From positions 8,378 to 72,377 of the forward strand of contig DATAUG010000223.1 of NCBI GenBank assembly GCA_036268355.1: a stretch of DNA of 64,000 nt, written 5' to 3'. A program made the translations under genes and the position numbers. Source of the stretch: DASQPJ01 sp036268355. GTDB taxonomy: Bacteria; Actinomycetota; Actinomycetes; Sporichthyales; Sporichthyaceae. The notes below the pieces were generated by a model, which was not told the origin of the DNA, searched no databases, and worked only from the letters and a program-made list of their open reading frames with translations. Of the stretch, positions 34,468 through 42,709 are shown piece by piece (the first letter of the stretch is position 1; every line of letters starts with the position of its first letter).

Positions 34468-35351
34468 TCCCGCCGGAGGTCGCGAAGACGCTGGGCGGGG
34501 CGGTGACCGCCGCGGTGCCGGTGAGCGGCGGCGACATCTGCCAGGCCCACCGGGTGACGCTCGACGACGGTCGGACGGTCTTCGTGAAGACCCGCCCGGG
34601 GGCGCCGGCCGACTTCTTCCGGACCGAGGCGCGCGGCCTGGCGGCGTTGGCCGCGGCGGGCGGGGCGCCGGTGCCCCGGGTGCTCGCGGTCACCGACGAC
34701 TCGCTCGTGCTCGAGTGGATCGAGCCGGGCCGACCCACCGTGGCGGCCGCGGCGGCATTCGGTGCCGCCCTGGCGGCGACCCACTCCGCTCACCCGCCGC
34801 ATTTCGGTGGCGACGGCGACGGCTACCTGGGATCGCTGCGCCTGCCGAACGGACCGTCCGCGTCATGGCCGCAGCTGTACGCCGAACAGCGGGTCGGTCC
34901 CGCGTTGCGGGCCGCGGTCGAGCGCGGCCGGATCTCGGTGGCGGACGCAGCGAGCGTCCAGTGGGTGCTGGCGGTGCTGCCCGAGCTCGCCGGGACGCCG
35001 GAGCCACCCGCGTTGCTGCACGGCGACCTGTGGTCCGGCAACGTGCTGTGGGCGGCGTCCGGGCCGGTCCACCTGATCGACCCCGCCGTCCACGGCGGGC
35101 ACCGGGAGACCGACCTGGCGATGCTCGCGCTGTTCGGCACACCCCACCTGGACCGCATCCTGGCCGCCTACGACGCGGTGTACCCGCTGGCTGACGGCTG
35201 GCGTACCCGGGTCGCCCTGCACCAGTTGCACCCGGTGGTCGTCCACGCCGCGCTGTTCGGCGGCGGCTACGGCAGCCAGGCCGGCGCCCTGGCGCGGGCG
35301 GCACTCGCGCGGACGACAGCCGCTGGACAGCACCTCCGACAACAGGGTTAG
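34464..35351 (+). CDS. fructosamine kinase family protein
   Basis: A 295-residue kinase of the fructosamine-3-kinase family, which phosphorylates sugar adducts on protein lysines so that they decompose (deglycation). Motifs: VFVKTRPG (ATP-binding Lys), LEWIEPG hinge, HGDLWSGN catalytic loop and LIDPAVHGGHRETDLAML with the metal-binding Asp. GTG 34464 overlaps the phosphatase stop by four bases. This LMW-PTP plus fructosamine kinase pairing recurs in bacteria and suggests a shared repair pathway. Confidence 0.9.
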   Translation: MIPPEVAKTLGGAVTAAVPVSGGDICQAHRVTLDDGRTVFVKTRPGAPADFFRTEARGLAALAAAGGAPVPRVLAVTDDSLVLEWIEPGRPTVAAAAAFGAALAATHSAHPPHFGGDGDGYLGSLRLPNGPSASWPQLYAEQRVGPALRAAVERGRISVADAASVQWVLAVLPELAGTPEPPALLHGDLWSGNVLWAASGPVHLIDPAVHGGHRETDLAMLALFGTPHLDRILAAYDAVYPLADGWRTRVALHQLHPVVVHAALFGGGYGSQAGALARAALARTTAAGQHLRQQG

Positions 35352-35401
35352 GGTCGCCGCGAGAGCGAAAAACCGGTTCACCAAGGCATCGGGAGAGCAG
35401 C

Positions 35402-35890
35402 ATGACGGTTGCGGTTGGCGACAAGATCCCCGATGTCGAGGTCAAGGTCCTCGGTGCCGACGGCATGCCCACCTCGGTCAGCACCGGCGAGGTGCTGGGT
35501 TCCGGCAAAGTGGTGCTGTTCGGGGTCCCCGGCGCGTTCACCCCGGCGTGCAGCGGGGCGCACCTGCCGAGCTTCGTCAACGGCGCCGACTCCCTGGCCG
35601 GCAAGGGCGTCGACGCGATCGTCTGTGTGGCCATCAACGACGCATGGGTGCTCGACGCCTGGGCCGACGCGCACGGTGCCAAGGGCAAGATCACGATGCT
35701 GGCCGACGGCAACGGCACGTTCGCCGACGCGATGGGCCTGGCCTTCGACGGCTCCGGCTTCGGGCTGGGAAAGCGTTCGTTGCGCTACGCCGCGGTGATC
35801 GAGGACGGCGTGATCTCACGCCTGGAGGTCGAGGAGAGCCCGATCAACGTCGACGTCTCTTCGTGCCAGTTCGTCCTGTCGACTCTGTAG
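35402..35890 (+). CDS. peroxiredoxin (Prx5 group)
   Basis: A 162-residue thiol peroxidase. The peroxidatic Cys50 lies in GVPGAFTPACSGAHLP, the exact Prx5 signature, and a likely resolving Cys155 is in DVSSCQFVLSTL at the C-terminus. It reduces hydrogen peroxide and alkyl hydroperoxides in the cytoplasm with glutaredoxin, mycoredoxin or thioredoxin. ATG 35402 follows a GGGAGAG site. Alone in its transcription unit. Confidence 0.93.
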   Translation: MTVAVGDKIPDVEVKVLGADGMPTSVSTGEVLGSGKVVLFGVPGAFTPACSGAHLPSFVNGADSLAGKGVDAIVCVAINDAWVLDAWADAHGAKGKITMLADGNGTFADAMGLAFDGSGFGLGKRSLRYAAVIEDGVISRLEVEESPINVDVSSCQFVLSTL

Positions 35891-35921
35891 ACCGGTCCAG
35901 ATGTAGATCGGTGTAGATCGC

Positions 35922-36689
35922 TCAGGCCCGCGACTTACGGGCGCTGACCAGGATCGTCGACAGCCACGGCCCGCCGTACCAGGTCTCCCAGCCCAATGAG
36001 CGGCTCTCGACCTGCTCGCAGCCGAGTTCGGCCAGCCGCGCCGCGTACTCCTTGGTGTACCGGATGTCGGCGATCAGCAACCGGCCTCCCGGGCAGGCGA
36101 CCCGCACGGCCTGGTCGACGGCAGCGCGCCGACCCTCGGCGGTGTGCACCGCGCTGATCCCCAGCCCGGACACCACCAGATCGAACTGGTTCCCGGGGAT
36201 GCCCAGGTCGGTGATGTCGCCCTGCTTGTACTCGACCTGTTTGGCCACGCCCTCGAGTTCCGCGTTGTGGCGGGCTATCTGGTCCTCGGTGCCACCCCGG
36301 TTGCTCGTCAGCCGACTGCGGGACCGCCAGCTGTCGATGCCCAGCACCGAACCACGCGGGAGCCGCGCCGCGACCAGGGTCGTCACGGCGCCTCGCCCGC
36401 AACCCAGGTCCAACGCCCGTTCCGTACCCACCAGGTTCAGCTCGCCGAGCGCCCGGGACCACACCCGGAACTTCCCGCGCCGGGAGGCGTGCAGGTAGGT
36501 GAGCGCTATCACCATCAGGACCGACCCGGAGCCGATCAGCCACCAGCCCTGCGGGTCGTGCCTGGCCCCGACCCGATCGAAGCCCATGTTGAACATCATC
36601 AACGCCACGGCCGCCTGCACCCCGGGGACCACCGGGGTGTCCACCCCGTAATTACCGCGCCGACCGACGCTACTGCGGAGCACCCGCAC
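35922..36689 (-). CDS. membrane-linked class I SAM methyltransferase
   Basis: A 255-residue protein with two hydrophobic segments in the first 70 residues (VQAAVALMMFNMGF and WWLIGSGSVLMVIALTYL), then a Rossmann methyltransferase domain: motif I ALDLGCGRGAVTTL, motif II-like GSVLGIDSW, motif IV FDLVVSGLGIS and AVRVACPGGRLLIAD. The substrate is not evident. The GTG start at 36689 is uncertain because no good ribosome site precedes it. Confidence 0.82.
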   Translation of the reverse strand: MRVLRSSVGRRGNYGVDTPVVPGVQAAVALMMFNMGFDRVGARHDPQGWWLIGSGSVLMVIALTYLHASRRGKFRVWSRALGELNLVGTERALDLGCGRGAVTTLVAARLPRGSVLGIDSWRSRSRLTSNRGGTEDQIARHNAELEGVAKQVEYKQGDITDLGIPGNQFDLVVSGLGISAVHTAEGRRAAVDQAVRVACPGGRLLIADIRYTKEYAARLAELGCEQVESRSLGWETWYGGPWLSTILVSARKSRA

Positions 36690-36729
36690 ATCCTGCCGCA
36701 GTGGCGACGGAACTGCGCGCCGCCGGGCG

Positions 36730-37056
36730 TCAGACGTGATTGGTCAGGGCGATGGCGACCACGACCATCGCCGCGAGCAGCACCACCACCGACGCGGCCA
36801 GCAGCACGTCCACCGGGCTGAACCGACGCAGCAGACCGACGCCCCACCGGCCGCCGAACTCCTCACGCCGATTCCGCGGGCGGTCGTCGAGCAGGTCGTC
36901 GACCTCGGCCGGGATGAGCGGTTCGCACCACAGCTCCGACTCCGCCGGGACGGCGGCGCGGTTCGGTTGACGCGCAATCTCGGGCCCCAGAGCCGAACGC
37001 AGCGAGGCGGGCGACGACCCACCGCCCGCGTCAGCGACTCGCCCGACCCGTCTCAC
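36730..37056 (-). CDS. small tail-anchored membrane protein
   Basis: A 108-residue protein with a polar, charged N-terminal part (including EVDDLLDDRPRNRREEF) and one C-terminal transmembrane helix (VDVLLAASVVVLLAAMVVV) close to the end, so it is probably tail-anchored facing the cytoplasm. GTG 37054-37056 follows GGGAGCC at 5 bases. It is divergent from the GntR regulator, with about 135 bases between. No family recognised. Confidence 0.6.
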   Translation of the reverse strand: MRRVGRVADAGGGSSPASLRSALGPEIARQPNRAAVPAESELWCEPLIPAEVDDLLDDRPRNRREEFGGRWGVGLLRRFSPVDVLLAASVVVLLAAMVVVAIALTNHV

Positions 37057-37191
37057 GAAGGCTCCCAGGTGTCCGGAAGTGCACGGCTTCTCTAGAGGGA
37101 TTAGAAAAACTTCCCATGCAAGTGTCAAGGGGCGTTCAGGTACTTCTGCGTCCGCTTTGCCTGGAATGTCCCCACTCGTACCCTTTTGGCC

Positions 37192-38001
37192 GTGCAGGAC
37201 GGAGAGTCCGAACGGCCGGACGGCGCCACTGGCGGCGGTCGCAAACCGCTCAAGTACCGGCGGATCGCCGACGACCTGCGCAGCGGCATACGTAGCGGGG
37301 AGTACGAGCCCGGGCGGCCGCTGCCGGGGGAGAACGACCTGATGGCCCGGTACCAGGTTGCCCGGATGACGGTGCGGCAGGCGCTGGCCGAACTCCAGCG
37401 CGAGGGGTTGGCCGTGGCCCGCCGGGGCTCCGGCGTCTACGTCAGCGACCTGCGCCCGATCGTGCGCGACGAGCTGGGCCGGCCGGCAACCATGCCCTGG
37501 CTGCGTGGTGAGTCGATGTGGCGCGAGGCGGCCCAGGCCGGCGACGTGCGGGTCGAGGAATTCGGCCTGCGACTGGAATCCGCCACCGAGGCGGTGGCCG
37601 GGGCCCTGGAGCTGTCGGTCGGGGCCCCGGTGTGGACCCGATCGCGGCGCACCCTCGTCGACGGGCGTGCGGTGGTCCTGTCCACCTCGTGGCTGCCGGA
37701 TGCACTGGTCGACGGAACTCGGGCGACCAGGCCCGACCCGGGGCCCGGCGGGCTCTACGCGGTGCCGGCCGAACTCGGCGAACAACCCACCGGCTTCAGG
37801 GAGGAGGTCCGAGCTCGCCCGGCCTCCCGCCAGGAGGCCGACCAGATGGGACTGCCGGCCGGATCCCCGGTGCTGGTCGTGCGCCGACTGGCCCGCGCCG
37901 AGCGCCGCCCCGTGGAACTGAGCGAGTCCGTGCTCGACGCTGCGGTCCACGTGCTGCGCTACGACCTGCCGGCCGACACCGGAGGCACCGCGGGCGCCTG
38001 A
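37192..38001 (+). CDS. GntR/HutC-family transcriptional regulator
   Basis: About 269 residues. The N-terminal winged helix (about 20-90) carries the GntR signature YRRIADDLRSGIRSGEYEPG and RYQVARMTVRQALAELQREG. The C-terminal half is a UTRA ligand domain (about 110-260; RRTLVDGRAVVLSTSWLP). The start is GTG 37192 or TTG 37186, and no ribosome site is visible, so a leaderless message is possible. The HutC type usually senses a metabolite; its target is not identified here. Confidence 0.87.
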   Translation: MQDGESERPDGATGGGRKPLKYRRIADDLRSGIRSGEYEPGRPLPGENDLMARYQVARMTVRQALAELQREGLAVARRGSGVYVSDLRPIVRDELGRPATMPWLRGESMWREAAQAGDVRVEEFGLRLESATEAVAGALELSVGAPVWTRSRRTLVDGRAVVLSTSWLPDALVDGTRATRPDPGPGGLYAVPAELGEQPTGFREEVRARPASRQEADQMGLPAGSPVLVVRRLARAERRPVELSESVLDAAVHVLRYDLPADTGGTAGA

Positions 38002-38092
38002 GCCTCGCCCGGCCCACGGCACCGCCCGAGGGGTCGGCTGGATCCCGGCACAGCTCTCGCGGCCCGGCCACCCGCTGAGGCAGAGTGGACCC

Positions 38093-38644
38093 ATGGCCAT
38101 CGACGTGACCCCCACCGAGATCATCCCCGACGCGTGCCTGGTCGCCCACGGCGCCGAGGACGAGACCCCACCGCCGCCGCGCAGCATGGTGGTGGTCTAC
38201 GCCGGCCAGACCGGCCAGTACCTCGCCGCGTTCGCGGCCGCGTGCGACTACCGCGTGACGGTGGTCGAGCCGGATCCGGGGATGGCCGCCCGGGCGCGCA
38301 GTTGGGCGCCGGACCTGGTCGAGGACGTCGCCGCGACGCGGACCGACAACGGCACCGATGTCGTGGTCACCGATCACCACCGCCACGACCTGGGCACCGT
38401 CCTGCGGGACGCCCTCAAGGTGCCGTCCCGCTGGGTCGGCGTGGTGGGCAACCCGCGCCTGGTGGGTCCGCACGTCCACCTGCTGGCCGAGCTAGGCGTG
38501 CCGCCCGAGGAGGTCGCTCGGGTGCATCGACCCATCGGGCTGAACATCGGCTCCCGCTCGCCGGCCGAGATCGCGATCTCCACACTGGCCGGCCTGCTGG
38601 CCGACCGTGCCGCCAAGCCCGGCGGGTTCGACTTCAGCCCCTGA
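38093..38644 (+). CDS. XdhC C-terminal domain protein (molybdenum hydroxylase maturation)
   Basis: A 183-residue protein matching only the C-terminal Rossmann domain of XdhC/CoxI proteins, which help insert sulfurated molybdenum cofactor into xanthine-dehydrogenase-type enzymes. Features: MVVVYAGQTGQYLAAFAA nucleotide-binding start, VVVTDHHRHDLG and the family signature HRPIGLNIGSRSPAEIAIST. The N-terminal XdhC_CoxI domain is absent. A molybdenum hydroxylase lies 5.5 kb away (44119-46957), a likely client by inference. Confidence 0.8.
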   Translation: MAIDVTPTEIIPDACLVAHGAEDETPPPPRSMVVVYAGQTGQYLAAFAAACDYRVTVVEPDPGMAARARSWAPDLVEDVAATRTDNGTDVVVTDHHRHDLGTVLRDALKVPSRWVGVVGNPRLVGPHVHLLAELGVPPEEVARVHRPIGLNIGSRSPAEIAISTLAGLLADRAAKPGGFDFSP

Positions 38645-38888
38645 TCCCCCTGAACCCCTGAACCTCAGGACGGTTCGCGGCGCTCGGCGGTCTTGACCCG
38701 GATGCTTGATCCGAATGGGTGGATCCAAGCGGGAATGAACGTCGGCACCGCTGGGTACGAACGACACTTGTCCGGCCCGACAAGTACGGGCACGGCATCG
38801 CCGGGGTCCGGACAGCCATTCATCGTGCCGGGCACCCGCCTGTCGCGGTGCCCGGTCACCAACCCGCGGCGACCATCGGGGAGACCTC

Positions 38889-39530
38889 ATGCTGCTTGTC
38901 AACGCTCGCCGCGACGATCACGACCTTTCGATCGAGCCCCCCGCCCTGGGTGCGCGGCGCCTGGCCGGGCCGCGGTTGCGGGAGCACCGCCAGGATGCCG
39001 CCGAGATCGTCACCGCGGTGACCGAGTTGAAGCAGCACGCCGCTCGCGACACGCTGCTGGCGGCGGCGGCCTTGGCCGACTCGGTGATTCTGGCGGTCAA
39101 CGAGGTCGTCGGGCACGACCTGGGTGCGTATCGCGACCGGTTCAGCGAGGCCGGGCACTTCGGCGGGCTGCTGGCCGCCGCGGAGGAACGCCGGCCCGAC
39201 AGCGCGCCGGACCTGACGGCGCCGCCCGTCGCGGCGGTGCTCGCCTGCGTGGAGGCTCAGTTCAGCGAGGCGGACCAGTTGGCCGAGCAGCTGAGCCGCT
39301 GGATGTTGGGGGCCGGGTATTTCCTGGTGCGCAGTGGGTCGGCGACGCGGCCACTGATCGATTCGCTGCGCGCGGACCTGGCCCGGCTGCTCGGCGAGGT
39401 CGACGGCGCTGCGGCCGCCGAGGCCGCCGAGGAGACACCGGCAGCCACCGCCCGTCTGCCGCGGCCGAGCGCCGCTCCGGATTCCGTCATCGACGAGGTA
39501 TCCACGCCCTCGTTGATCCACTCGCGCTGA
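38889..39530 (+). CDS. conserved-looking helical protein of unknown function
   Basis: A 213-residue, mostly helical protein (VTELKQHAARDTLLAAAALADS, AVLACVEAQFSEADQLAEQL) with a Pro/Ala-rich, probably disordered C-terminus. ATG 38889 follows a GGGGAG site. It lies 75 bases upstream of the BldC-like gene on the same strand and may share its transcript. Longer frames over it on both strands look like shadows because of their Arg/Pro/Gly bias. I do not recognise a family. Confidence 0.55.
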   Translation: MLLVNARRDDHDLSIEPPALGARRLAGPRLREHRQDAAEIVTAVTELKQHAARDTLLAAAALADSVILAVNEVVGHDLGAYRDRFSEAGHFGGLLAAAEERRPDSAPDLTAPPVAAVLACVEAQFSEADQLAEQLSRWMLGAGYFLVRSGSATRPLIDSLRADLARLLGEVDGAAAAEAAEETPAATARLPRPSAAPDSVIDEVSTPSLIHSR

Positions 39531-39605
39531 TTGGCGGGATACAGGTGCCGAACAATACGGGCGCAGTGTGCGGAACCGGAACGGAACCTGAATCGTCCAA
39601 CCGGT

Positions 39606-39836
39606 ATGACGACAATGACCAATGAATCGCTCGACACCCGCCTCATGACTCCGGCCGAGGTGGCTGCCGTTTTCCGGGTCGACGTGAAAACCGTGACCCG
39701 CTGGGCCAACGCCGGCAAGCTGACCTCGATCCGTACTCTCGGCGGCCACCGACGGTTCCGCGAGAGCGAGGTCATGTCGCTGATGCAGGGCACCCTGGTG
39801 TCGGGTCCCATACCGCAGCAGAGCCGCGCGAGCTGA
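39606..39836 (+). CDS. bldC: BldC-family MerR-like developmental regulator
   Basis: A 76-residue DNA-binding protein almost identical in plan to BldC: LMTPAEVAAVFRVDVKTVTRW is the helix-turn-helix, followed by GKLTSIRTLGGHRRFRESEV, the wing. BldC controls the timing of differentiation in Streptomyces and binds tandem direct repeats. ATG 39606 is used; ATG 39615 is an alternative. The C-terminal tail (GTLVSGPIPQQ) is slightly longer than in Streptomyces. A hairpin GTTCGC-N7-GCGAAC at 39871-39889 follows the gene. Confidence 0.92.
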   Translation: MTTMTNESLDTRLMTPAEVAAVFRVDVKTVTRWANAGKLTSIRTLGGHRRFRESEVMSLMQGTLVSGPIPQQSRAS

Positions 39837-40001
39837 TCCACCCGACTCCGGACCGATTCCGGCGGGGTGTGTTCGCAAAAAGCGCGAACGGATCGTCGGT
39901 CGCGACGTTGCGACGCTCCACGTCGCGTCGCGGGCGGCTGCGCCGCCCACTCGCTCGGTCCGGTTTCGACAGGCCGACGGGGTGCGTACTCGGACAGCTA
40001 C

Positions 40002-40037
40002 CGATGGGGCGGGCCCAAAGACGCTCCCGCCCCATCG
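40002..40037 (-). terminator. terminator of the octahistidine protein gene
   Basis: A perfect 12-bp stem (CGATGGGGCGGG with CCCGCCCCATCG) and a 12-base loop, starting 19 bases after the stop of the minus-strand gene at 40057. Well placed for termination. Confidence 0.65.
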
Positions 40038-40056
40038 ACACGTTCAGCGTCCCGAA

Positions 40057-40413
40057 TTACCAGCCCCAGCCGTGGTGTCCGCCGAATCCACCGAACTCGC
40101 CGAGCCCCCCGTAGCCGCCCCACCAGCCGGCGTCGTAGGCGTAGCCCCAGTACGGGTCGTACCCGTCACCGCACCCACAGTCACCGCCGCCCCAGTAAGG
40201 GTCGTATCCGCCGTAGGCGTCGCAACGCCAGGATTCCCAGCAGTGGTGGTGGTGATGATGGTGGTGACCGCAGCCACCGCCACAGGTCGGGGCGAGTGCC
40301 GGCGCTGCCATGGGTGCCGACTGCACGCCCACCGCACTTGCCGGCGACGCACCGAAGCCGGCAATGGCTGCGGCGGCGAAGACGGCGGCGGCGGTTCGCT
40401 TGATGCTTGGCAC
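40057..40413 (-). CDS. secreted octahistidine Gly/Tyr/Trp-rich protein
   Basis: A 118-residue exported protein. The signal peptide (SIKRTAAAVFAAAAIAGFGA) ends near PASA. The mature part holds CGGGCG, then eight consecutive His and Cys, then CDAYGGYDPYWGGGDCGCGDG and a repeat GYDPYWG, ending in a Gly/Trp/Tyr/His tail. Six Cys plus the His tract suggest a metal-binding surface protein; this is inferred. GTG 40411-40413 lies 5 bases after GGAGG. No family is known to me. A terminator follows and a long inverted repeat lies upstream. Confidence 0.72.
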   Translation of the reverse strand: MPSIKRTAAAVFAAAAIAGFGASPASAVGVQSAPMAAPALAPTCGGGCGHHHHHHHHCWESWRCDAYGGYDPYWGGGDCGCGDGYDPYWGYAYDAGWWGGYGGLGEFGGFGGHHGWGW

Positions 40414-40514
40414 GAATCCTCCAGGTATCAGGGTGTGCCCCCCGGCAAGATCAACTCTCCGCGCCGCGCGCTATCCGGCGTCACCCTCGGAGATCAAAAA
40501 CCTCGCGTCCGAAC

Positions 40515-40579
40515 AGTCACTCAATTCCCAGTTGTGCCAACCATCCAATTGAATATCGGCGCGACGTAATTGAGTGACT
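40515..40579. promoter_or_regulatory. 12-bp inverted repeat upstream of the octahistidine gene
   Basis: AGTCACTCAATT and AATTGAGTGACT form perfect arms 41 bases apart in the A/T-richer gap between the protease stop and the octahistidine start. It may be a protein-binding pair of sites or a long-stem terminator for the protease gene. The function is open. Confidence 0.45.
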
Positions 40580-40599
40580 ACGGAACGTAGATCGGCTTA

Positions 40600-42447
40600 T
40601 CAGCCGCCCGGCTGGGAATTACCGTTCACCTTGAGGGTGTAGTGCGCATACGCCTCGGTGCTCGAGTCGCCGTCCGTGGGGTCGTCGTGGGCCACGACGG
40701 CAATGACCTGTGGGTAGTCCCGGAACTGCGCCAACGTCCGCGCGTCCGGTGTCCAGTCGAATCCGGCGTGCGACCGGATGAGCACCCGGCCGGAGTTCCC
40801 GGGGTCGATGCCGACCAGGCTCACGTACCACCCGGCAACCCCGCCGGCTCCGCCGGTGTCACCGCCCAATGCCGCGGTGGGGTCGCCGGCGTCGGATGCG
40901 GGCGGGATCACCGTCTTGTCCCCGCTGAACACGACCGACCGCACCTGCCTGCCGCTCAGCATCTGTGAGCCGTCGCGCAGCCGGACGTAATCCGCCCCGT
41001 TGGGCGCCGCACCCGGCAGGTCGTACGCACCCGAGTTGTCCAGGTTCAGCGTCGCGTCCAGATCCTTGGCCGTGACCAGCGACCGGTCGATCCCGGTCAC
41101 CTTCCCGTGCTTGGCGTAATGATCAACCAGGTTCATCAGCTGGTACTGGTGCAGCAGCGTCTCGACCTTCAGGCCGGGGGCGTACTTGTCCAGCTCCGCC
41201 TGCACCCCGTCGAGGCCCTGGTCGTTGCCGTCGCGGTGCAAGCCGCTCATGAACCCCAGGCCGAAACGGTCGAAGCAGTAGAGCATGAACGACCAGGCGT
41301 TGCCGTAGTCGGCGAGGATCTCCGAGCCCTGGCCCTCGTCGCCCCACATGGTCAACGAGTTCTGCGGCCCGCCGCACGGGTGCGGGTTCGGGTTCGCCGG
41401 GCCCTTCTCGATACCCCAGCCCTGGAAGCACAGCAGCTGCGGCTGTGCCCCGGGTCGAGCGACGTTCCGGCGAGTGTCGGTGTAGCCGTCCAGCGCCTCG
41501 GCGAACATCGACAGGCCCTCGTTGACCCAGGTCGCCTCGCTGGGGTCCTGGTAGGACTCCAGCAGGTGCTGCCACTCGTGGCCGAAGGTCGACTCGTACA
41601 GGAACGGATGCGCCGGTCGGGACCGGCACAGGTCGGTCGACGGGTCGTTCGGCGGGTTCGCGCCGGTGCGGTGCGCCCAGTCGTAGGCGTCGATCGTCAT
41701 CACGTTGCGGTCGGTCAGCTGGTTGAACAACGGGGCGAAGAACCCGGCGACGTAGGACTGGTTCTTCGGGAACTCGTAGAAATTCGCGTCGCGCACGTTG
41801 TCGACCAACGTCACCGTGTGCTCGCCGTCGCCGGCGAAGTCGACCCCGATGCCGCCCACTCCGGGCAGGGTCGAGGTTCCGTCGCGGTCCGGGGGCATGG
41901 AGAACGCCGCGGTCTCCTTCGGATACATGTTGTCGTCGAACTGCTGGATCAACGACTTGAGCTCGGCCTCGGTGACGTCCGTACTGCCCGGCACGTCCTT
42001 CTCGCGACAGTCACCGGCAGGGAAGTGGGTCCCGCAGGCGACTGCGTCGCAGCCGGAGGCGACCCAGACCTCGACCTTCTTGCCAACGGCACGCAAGGTG
42101 TACGGCTTCAGGTAGATCCCGGGCCGCACCCCCCGAACCATGTCGATGGCCGGCCACAGCGAGGTGGTGCCGACGGGTGGGGTCCTCTCCCCGGCCAGCT
42201 CCGGGTGTGCCGACCTGCGCAGGTCGGTCAACCGCCCGAGGTCGATCGTCGTGGTCCCGAGCATCGCGGCCAACTGCGGCGAGAGTTGGAATGTCAGGTT
42301 GGGCCCCAACGTGACGGGCAGGGCGCCGTCCGCGGCCGGCGGCACGGGTTGCGAGGCGCGCGCCGTACCCCCGGGCAGGGCGAGCGCGCCGGTCAGCAGT
42401 GTCGCGAGCGCGGCGCAGCCGGCCATGACCCGCACGAAGCACTGCAT
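40600..42447 (-). CDS. secreted zinc metalloprotease (gluzincin-like)
   Basis: A 615-residue exported protease. A signal peptide (VRVMAGCAALATLLTGALAL) is followed by a propeptide-like region. The zinc motif HEWQH lies near residue 289, and WVNEGLSMFAE about 16-20 residues later supplies the third ligand Glu, as in gluzincins. Six or more Cys in the mature part suggest disulphides. The spacing and the FGHEWQHLLE context resemble immune-inhibitor-A-like and other M6/M30-type peptidases. The stop lies in a small hairpin CAGCC-GGGC-GGCTG. ATG 42445-42447 follows GGAG. Confidence 0.82.
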   Translation of the reverse strand: MQCFVRVMAGCAALATLLTGALALPGGTARASQPVPPAADGALPVTLGPNLTFQLSPQLAAMLGTTTIDLGRLTDLRRSAHPELAGERTPPVGTTSLWPAIDMVRGVRPGIYLKPYTLRAVGKKVEVWVASGCDAVACGTHFPAGDCREKDVPGSTDVTEAELKSLIQQFDDNMYPKETAAFSMPPDRDGTSTLPGVGGIGVDFAGDGEHTVTLVDNVRDANFYEFPKNQSYVAGFFAPLFNQLTDRNVMTIDAYDWAHRTGANPPNDPSTDLCRSRPAHPFLYESTFGHEWQHLLESYQDPSEATWVNEGLSMFAEALDGYTDTRRNVARPGAQPQLLCFQGWGIEKGPANPNPHPCGGPQNSLTMWGDEGQGSEILADYGNAWSFMLYCFDRFGLGFMSGLHRDGNDQGLDGVQAELDKYAPGLKVETLLHQYQLMNLVDHYAKHGKVTGIDRSLVTAKDLDATLNLDNSGAYDLPGAAPNGADYVRLRDGSQMLSGRQVRSVVFSGDKTVIPPASDAGDPTAALGGDTGGAGGVAGWYVSLVGIDPGNSGRVLIRSHAGFDWTPDARTLAQFRDYPQVIAVVAHDDPTDGDSSTEAYAHYTLKVNGNSQPGG

Positions 42448-42610
42448 CAGAGAAATCTCCTCGCCGTCGCGACCCCTATGAACTGTGAACGCTCGACCTG
42501 CCGCATCTGACCCGGTTTGCCTGCCGGATACGGAAAGTCGGACATTGCCGTTCGAGGCGTCCCAACCTGCCCGGCCCCGAGAGCTGCCCGAGCCCACCCC
42601 GCCTACGCGA

Positions 42611-42647
42611 CGGCCCGGCTACTGACGCAGCGTCAGCAGCCGGGCCG
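42611..42647. terminator. long interrupted hairpin
   Basis: Two stacked stems, CGGCCCGGCT/AGCCGGGCCG (10 bp) and CTGACG-CAG-CGTCAG (6 bp), are separated by a single mismatch. It lies about 60 bases after the stop of the QYQQP-repeat gene and is another instance of the recurring CTGACG core. Confidence 0.7.
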
Positions 42648-42709
42648 CATTGCAGGACTGACGGTCAGTCCAAATGGAGCGGGTTCGCCTCGCCCCTCGC
42701 GTCGGCGCT

